Shown here: positions 57,700 to 64,000 of the stretch, piece by piece
How positions within the stretch are numbered: the stretch's first letter is position 1
Layout: every line of letters starts with the position of its first letter
Assembly: GCF_022682495.2 (NCBI RefSeq)
Contig: NC_071398.1
Location: 99,741,880-99,805,879, forward strand
Origin: Desmodus rotundus
Taxonomy: Eukaryota > Chordata > Mammalia > Chiroptera > Phyllostomidae
Length of the DNA: 64,000 nucleotides
Direction: 5' to 3'
Notes under the pieces: generated by a model
Told to the model about the DNA's origin: nothing
Database searches by the model: none
Seen by the model: the letters and a program-made list of their open reading frames with translations, nothing else
Program-made: the position numbers and the translations under genes

Positions 57700-58073
57700 T
57701 TATTGTTTTTGAGAGACATCTATCTGATGTTCCACTTACTGATGCGTTCATTGGTTGATTCTTTTTCTTTTTTACATTTATTTATTTATTTATTTATTTA
57801 TTTATTTTAGAGAGGGGAAGACAGGGAGAAAGAGAGGGAGAGAAACATCAATGTGTGCTTGCCTCTCACATGTCCCCAACTGGCGCAGGCATGTCCCCTG
57901 ACTGGGAATCGAACCAGCAACCCTTTGATTCGCAGGCTGACACTCAATCCACTGAGCCACACCAGCCAGGGCTCATTGGCTGATTCTTATATGTGCCCTG
58001 ACGGGGGCTCGAAACTGCAGCGGCGGTGTATGGGGACCATGCTGGACCGCTCTGAGCTCCCCGGCCCGGCTCA
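57700..58073 (-). mobile_element. Older second-family SINE, split by the nested copy
   Basis: The left part (57700-57763) reads, in reverse, the family's pyrimidine/AACATCAGATAG body and the AAGTGGAAC motif. The right part (57973-58073) carries the tRNA head in reverse, ending CTGAGCTCCCCGGCC. The head is diverged relative to its usual GAGCTACCCGGCCAGGGC. Together they form one element interrupted by 57764-57972. Confidence 0.75.
57764..57972 (-). mobile_element. Ves-type SINE nested in an older SINE
   Basis: On the minus strand: CCTGGCTGGTGTGGCTCAGT, a B-box near GGTTCGATTCCCAGTCAGGG and a tail of about seven AAAT units. Target duplications TCATTGGTTGATTCTT (57748-57763) and TCATTGGCTGATTCTT (57973-57988) differ by one base. 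The duplicated target is part of an older second-family SINE. This is the only complete SINE in sense orientation with UCK2 in this window. Confidence 0.93.
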
Positions 58074-58976
58074 GGCCAGGACTCTTAGTTACTTTGTATG
58101 CACCCAAGGACAGGTCTCAAGCAGAAAGAGGTCCAACCCCATACAGAAGTTACTGATACTGATCAAAATAACATGACATTTGTTTCTGAGATGTGATTTT
58201 CTGTTCATCACTCTACTTACAGCCCTAAAGAACGACCACGAAGAGGAGGAGCTGTGTGCACTGTTGAGGCTTGCCCTCCCTCACCATCGGGGCCAGGCGT
58301 GCCCGGCGGGAGATGGAAAAAATGCTGTGGCTTCCTCCTCTCGTCAGGCACTGTGGGTCTGACTGGAACAAAAGCCAAAGAATGCACAGAAACAGGCAGC
58401 AGATCCAGGGCCCTGATGGGTGGGGTCACTTACCTGGTTGTTGGAAAAAGAGAGCAGGAAGTATAAAAAAACCAAAAACGTAGTGACATTTCTAGAACCC
58501 ATGCAAGCTGGCCACCACGTTTCGCAGGCACGTCATGCGGTTGACACAGAGAACTGAGTCCTTGTCACAGAGCACGTCGGTAGCAGACCAGGAGCACGAA
58601 GAGCCTTCACGCCCAGAACGCCCCGTTCGAGGTGACGCAGGCTCCCCCACACGAAGGTCAAGCCCAACACTAATTGTCAACATGCTTTTCTAGCATCTGG
58701 TTCCACCGATGACGTCTCGTTTAACCCCACAGAAGGCCCTGGCTTGAACATTTCCTTCTTTACCAGACACCCTCTGAGACGTCCCCAACTTACTAACACG
58801 TGGCCACCCAGTGGTTCACGGACTGTGCAAAATGGGGACACAGTTTTCCACACCAACAAGTGAGGGTTCAGTGCCCAGCGTCAATTTAACCCGTGCTGCT
58901 GATGAAACACAGACAGTCTGTCTACAAATCACAGAGTGCTGCCACTCTACAATTTAAGTGAAAAAGAACCAGCACA

Positions 58977-59168
58977 GCCCTGACTGGCATGGCTCAGTGG
59001 GCGGGGCATCATCCTGCAAACTGAAAGGTCACCGGTTCGGTTCCCAGTCAGGGCACAGGCCTGGGTTGTGGTTTCGGTCCCTGGTCGGGGCACATGTAAG
59101 AGACAACTGATAAATGGTTTTCTCCCTCTTTCTTCCTCCCTCCCCCTGTTTCTTAAAAAAAAAAAAAA
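58977..59168 (+). mobile_element. Ves-type SINE with duplicated B-box segment
   Basis: GCCCTGACTGGCATGGCTCA head. GGTTCGGTTCCCAGTCAGGG is followed by a second similar block, GGTTTCGGTCCCTGGTCGGG, so the promoter-like region is present twice, a subfamily feature. It ends in an A14 tail. Imperfect flanks CCAGCACA and CCAGTACA may be a target duplication. Confidence 0.87.
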
Positions 59169-59756
59169 GCCAGTACAAGTGAGTCAATGCTGGTGCTTGA
59201 AGACACAGAAAAGCCCACGTGGCTGAAGCTTTTTCTTCTTGCCTCTCACAGAAAATGTCCTATGTGGCTTCTGGCCAACGCATCACCTGCCCACCTCCCG
59301 CAGGACTTCACTGCAGACCCCTCTGCCCCCTAGGTCTCTGGACATCCCCAGAGAGGAGCCCCCAAGCACACACTCTGCTTTCAGGGCGCACACCTGCCCA
59401 GCAGACGGCCAGCAGCCCTGGGCACCAGGTGCAACAGAGCAGCCCTCCAAATGGACACCCTAACAGCAAGCAGCACGCCCCGCCCTCAGGCCCACAGGCT
59501 CGCCCACAATTAATCATACACGTCCCACACGTGGCTCAGACCTGGTCGGGCAGTTGAGAACCAGCCAAAAACAACGAGCGCTCTGCAGCCAGCAGCCTGT
59601 CAAGGTCCCTGGTTAAAATACATCAGGCTCTGCTCTTCCCGCACAGACAGAGCAGCCGCGACCCCAGGTCTACCCTTACACACCAGCCTAAGCAGCTTTT
59701 CTGCCACCCTTCCAGGGACACCAGCGGCAGGGGGGGGATAGCAGGCAGCACTGTTT

Positions 59757-59862
59757 TATTCCCATGTAGGGGGCACACAAGAGCAACCACACATTGATGT
59801 TTCTCTCCCTCCCTCCCTTCCCCCCTCTAAAAATAAATAAGTAAAATCTTTTTTAAAAAAGT
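59757..59862 (+). mobile_element. Ves-type SINE 3' fragment
   Basis: Only the 3' half is present: TAGGGGGCACACAAGAGCAA, CCACACATTGATGTTTCTCT, a CT body and AAAAATAAATAAGTAAAATC. The tRNA-derived head is missing. 5' truncation is usual for L1-driven insertion. Confidence 0.85.
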
Positions 59863-60669
59863 ACAAATGTCATGTCAGGGCCACTCAGCAACAACACGAG
59901 ACTCGTGAGCTGAAACTGTGTCCCACCTGGCCTGTTCCCAAGGTGGCAGCCAGCAGCCCCTCCCCCCGCCCCGACCGCCAGGGCAGGTAACAAACAGCTG
60001 ACTTGAGTCTCTGACCACCTGCTCGCTGCTCCTACAAAAACAAGGGGCTGCTTGGAACACGTTTTAACCACATCTCCCTAAAAGGAAGGTTTCCCAGGTG
60101 TTGGTCCTGGCAAGCGCCCTGTGGCTGAGCCATGCTGACCTGGGGGTGCCAGGGGAAGCAGACTCCAGGCCCCTGTGTTTGCCAGATGCTGGTGCGCCTG
60201 GCTGAGCGGCGGGGACGCAGCCAGACACAGCCCTGCCAAGGTTGCTGGCCCTGGCTGCCTCAGCCAAGTCACACCTGGAGTGTTTGGAGGAAGAAACTCG
60301 GAGCCCAGGTGAAGGTCCAGCTTCCAAGGACTGTATCAAATGAGGTCCTTGAAAGGAAGGGAAAACAGAGAGCAGGAGCCACGCACGTGAACACAAGGCA
60401 GATGAGAGACAGCAGGAGCAAGAGGCGCCTTCTCTCCGTTCCCCGTCAAGTACTGCGTAAGGATTCCTACGAGGGCTGGTAAGAGGTCTTCCTTTTCAAT
60501 AAGCAAAGGCCTTCAAGTGGGAGGCATTTAAGAATAAAAGTGATCAGGGCTCCCCGTTCAACCCTTCCTGCCTCCCAAGGCCCACCCAGTAATTCTCCGT
60601 GGCTTACTTGAAAACGAGGACATAATTTACTACCAAAGTGATAAGGATTTCCCCGGAGGCAGGACAGCA

Positions 60670-60830
60670 CAGAGCAGAAAACCAGGCTCGGGTTACAGGC
60701 ACCTGGATTAGAATCGCGCTGTGGCCAGGAGACCCCTCCAGCCCCAGTTTCTGCATCCGTGAGGTGGCCTTGGTTGGGGCTGGGGACCATCTCACAGTAC
60801 GCACTAGGCGTTCAATAAGCCGCGTGCAAT
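60670..60830 (+). mobile_element. MIR fragment
   Basis: CCAGGCTCGGGTTACAGGC, CCAGTTTCTGCATCCGTGAG and CAGTACGCACTAGGCGTTCA then ATAAG follow MIR in forward orientation. Confidence 0.6.
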
Positions 60831-60952
60831 TCATTCCACTGCTGTGAAGCACAAGTTCGGTTTGACGAGTGGCTTGTTCTTCTTTTTCCTGTATTGATTT
60901 TTTTTTAAACCGAGCACAGTGTCAAGCTCCTGCTTGTGCTTGGGTAGGTATG

Positions 60953-60994
60953 CACCACCACCACCACCACCACCACCACCACCACCACCACCAC
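60953..60994. repeat. (CAC)14 trinucleotide repeat
   Basis: Fourteen CAC units. An open frame through it would give 14 histidines, but nothing supports a gene. Confidence 0.95.
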
Positions 60995-62574
60995 GCCAAG
61001 GACCCTACCAAGCCTGGAGGGAAGGGAAGGGAAGGGAACAGTACTAGATAAGAGCGACTCTGCTAGACACAGGCAGGGAGCCCAGGGCAGGCCACTGTCC
61101 CCTCTCTCCCTTTATCAACCGTGGGAAGACTTCAGCAGAGAAAAAGGCAGCCTGAAGAAGACAGGACAGCAGGAGAGTGGTGGAGAAGAGGGAGAACGAG
61201 GACGCTGATCCGGAACGGCAGGCGACCCATGTGGCCTGCAAACGGACCGGAGCCGAGGAACAGGCAGGGAGCTGGTGGAAGTCCATGGGGGGTGGGGGAC
61301 ACGACTCTGTCCCACAGCCAATGTGACAGCGCCCCTGCCCTGAGCCACCAAGGCTGAAGCCCTCGCCCCTCCCAGAAACCCACAGAACAGGAGCCGGGTG
61401 GGTGACGGGGTGACTGGACGGAAGGCCTGCTGCCTCGGGCCAGGCAACGGGGAGTGGGAGGGAGGCTCACTTTCTGTCCTGTTAACAGACAGCTGTCAGG
61501 TCTGAAGTGCAGGGGCAGGTTCAGAGACGGGTCGATGACATGTGACTGAGGGCTGGGACCTGGGGTGACAGCAGCCAGAATGGGTGGAAGAGGCTGCCCT
61601 GGGCTCAAGGGGCCCCTGTGGGTGTTGGCCGCCAGGCACTGGGAACACCCGCCCCAGTGCATTCAAAGTCCCCAGGAGAGCATCGCCCCTTCCTTCGGGT
61701 TTGACCACGGCCTTCCTGCGCCCTTGGCGCCTTAACTCAGTGAGCCATCTGCTCTTCTTCGTCCTTCAAAACACATGGTCATTAAACACACTGTCAGCGA
61801 CACACAGCCACCCACCCTGGGAGGTCCTGGAGATGGCCTGGCCTCCCTTCCCTAAACACAGCCCGTCAAGGCCCCGAATGGCGGCACTGAAACCTCCCCA
61901 GCTCCCACAGGGCCTCTACGCAAACTGGAATTCCCCAGCTCCGGGCTGCTCTTGTCCTGTGGGGACTTCACTTGCAGGGAGGGGAGATAAGGACAGGGAG
62001 GGGACATTCCTGGGGCCTGGGTGCTGGATCTCTGGTTCCTCCTGCAGGGGGCCTCCAGGCTGACGGCTGAGCTTTGGGTGCCAGGCGGGGCTTTGCGATC
62101 ACCTGTAACCTCCAGCATGGGATTCAGAGCAGGTGCTGCTGACTCAGCAGACCAGACACTTCAGCTGCGAGGCCTGGCAGAGCCTTCCTGGACTCAGCCA
62201 CTCTCTCCAGGGGCCAGTTCCCAGGCCTATCAGCAGCTGGCTGCTGGCTTGTTCCTCTGTCAGCAAAAACGAGCTGGCCTAGGCAAGGCTGCCGGGCGCC
62301 GCCTGGGAACCCCAGCTGCTGTCTGCACGAGACTCTCAGGGTGGAACCAACCACCACCCACCCCAGCCCCCACACAGGAGGCACCAGCACTCGTGGAGAA
62401 ATGGACAGGCCACCCAACCTCTCTGAGCCTCCACTCCCTCCCCTGAAACAGGACCAGAACCTCACACCTCAGGATGGAAGTGAACAGGCAGCTGTGCATC
62501 CTTGTGTGCACCTGGTAGTGGCCAGAACACTCCAGGAATGCCAGAGGGGCCTCCCATGGCCCACCTCTCCCTGC

Positions 62575-62748
<174 letters not shown>

Positions 62749-63783
62749 AGACCCCAAACGCAAGGCTCCTGTGATAGCCTAGAGAGACCAACCCCCGTCC
62801 AGGCCCCCTACCCAGCTCCCCGTCCCTGTCTCTCAGAGAGCGCATTCCAGAGGCCGAGACCCTCCTGCACCACCTCTGGATCCCCCCAGCAGACTCGGAT
62901 GTGGGGAAACCTCCCCGGAACACAGAGGGTATCCGACTGGTTCCGACCAGTTCCCGGGGGCGGGCAGAGCATGGGGAGATGGGGGAGGGCCAGCAGGATG
63001 GTCAGTGACAGCAGGAACTGTGGGTGAGGGACAGGTGGTGCGCAGTGGCCTTGGGATGTCATTCAAATGCTCCCTCAGCACGGCACTGTTGGCTGGAGAC
63101 CGCTGCTCCTGCCTCTCACCAGCCGCGTGCCGGGGTGACACGCCCACTCTGCTGCTCCTGGCTCCCAGATCCTGCCTGCAGCGCCTCCCTGTGTGACCCC
63201 CTCCAATCCAGCCAACTCCTGCTCACCCTTCCTACCCAGCTCTGGCATCACCTCCGGCCACCTGCCTCCCCCACTCCCCACCCCAGCAAGGACGGCTCCT
63301 CTGGGTATCTGAGCCACGCTCGGCACCCTGCACCGTGCTCCTCACTCACTGCACCGTCATCACTGTGCCGGCCACCTGTCCTCTGCCACTCCTGACTCTT
63401 TTCCTCTCTGTGTGCCAGGTACGAGGGACACCACAGGCCCTTAGCCGGCCCATGATGCGGATGGCACTCAGGAGCTTGGCTGGAACGAGGACTCAGGGCC
63501 GCTGTGCCCACCATGCGCACTGGGGGCGGTCACTTTCAGTTCTGGGTGAAAAGCAGGTGGGGTGACGCAGAGTACCCACCCCCCGCAGCTGCGGCGGACC
63601 TCAGGAGTGCTGGTGGGCGGATGCAGGTGTGAGAGGACTCTCTCCCGTTGCTGCCCCGAGTGCCGACACTCTCCCAGCCCCTGGACACACGCCTGCACAG
63701 AGAACAGAGCCGTGGTGTGTGCAAGGCCCCCCGAGTCTCCTCTGTGTCCGCACGTCCCCAAATGTCAACATTCTCGGGCTCTC

Positions 63784-63989
63784 ACCCTGGCTGGTGTGGC
63801 TCAGTGGATTGAGCGCGGGCCCACAGACCAAAGAGTCGCCCAGTTCAATTCCCAGTCAGGGCCCATGCCTGGATTGCAGACCAGGTCCCCAGTGGGGGAC
63901 ACACGAAAAGCAAACACACATTGGTGTTTCTCTCTTCCTTTTTCCCTTCCCTTCTGTCTGAAAATAAAATCTTAAAATAAAATAATAAC
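63784..63989 (+). mobile_element. Ves-type SINE at the window edge
   Basis: ACCCTGGCTGGTGTGGCTCA head, CAGTTCAATTCCCAGTCAGG B-box, CAGGTCCCCAGTGGGGGACA, ACACACATTGGTGTTTCTCT body and an AAAATAAAATC tail. Antisense in UCK2 intron 1. Confidence 0.92.
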
Positions 63990-64000
63990 TCACCCACAAC

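Noticed and set aside
60869..61051. Open frame with 14 consecutive histidines
   Set aside because: It is the translation of the (CAC)14 repeat.

Overview
This is nuclear DNA from a placental mammal, almost certainly a bat. The main clue is a set of about a dozen tRNA-derived SINE copies whose head reads CCTGGCTGGTGTGGCTCAGT, with a TTTCTCTCCCTCTC body and an AAATAAAT tail. That is the Ves-type SINE of microbats (Yangochiroptera). A second tRNA-type SINE family (GTAGCTCAGTTGGTTGGAG head, AACAACAAATCGATG body) is also present. Old mammalian repeats (MIR, L2, L1, an MLT1-like LTR, Tigger-like and hAT-like DNA elements) fill much of the rest. There is no bacterial, phage or CRISPR content.

The one protein-coding gene I can support is UCK2 (uridine-cytidine kinase 2), on the minus strand. 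Coding exons 2 to 7 lie at 43478-43637, 42340-42436, 41593-41735, 37884-37981, 35935-35983 and 34906-35045. All have GT-AG junctions and the reading frame is intact. Together they encode residues 34-261 of a 261-residue enzyme. Exon 1 (residues 1-33, with most of the Walker A loop) is not visible and should lie beyond base 64000. The last exon appears to continue as a long 3' UTR to the only canonical AATAAA on that strand, at 32020-32025.

Layout: 1-32000 is the intergenic region downstream of UCK2. It holds old repeats, a 700-bp GATG satellite (4400-5115), a CA-rich Z-DNA-prone block (5975-6200), a polypyrimidine tract (16770-17120), a complete-looking hAT-type MITE (11789-11990), a Tigger-like element (27013-27420) and several AT-rich stretches with clustered transcription-factor motifs. 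32000-43637 holds UCK2 exons and introns. 43638-64000 is part of intron 1. It is rich in young SINEs, two L1 3' ends, an MLT1-like LTR and long microsatellites.

I found no undescribed multi-gene system. The most informative oddities are: repeated SINE insertion into one target inside an L1; a SINE-in-SINE nest with a near-perfect 16-bp target duplication; a strong antisense bias of SINEs inside UCK2; a CpG-dense UCK2 exon 4; a G22 run in the pre-mRNA sense of intron 6; a possible mir-3658-like hairpin in the 3' UTR; and an exact 27-bp repeat 1.6 kb apart that no recognised element explains.
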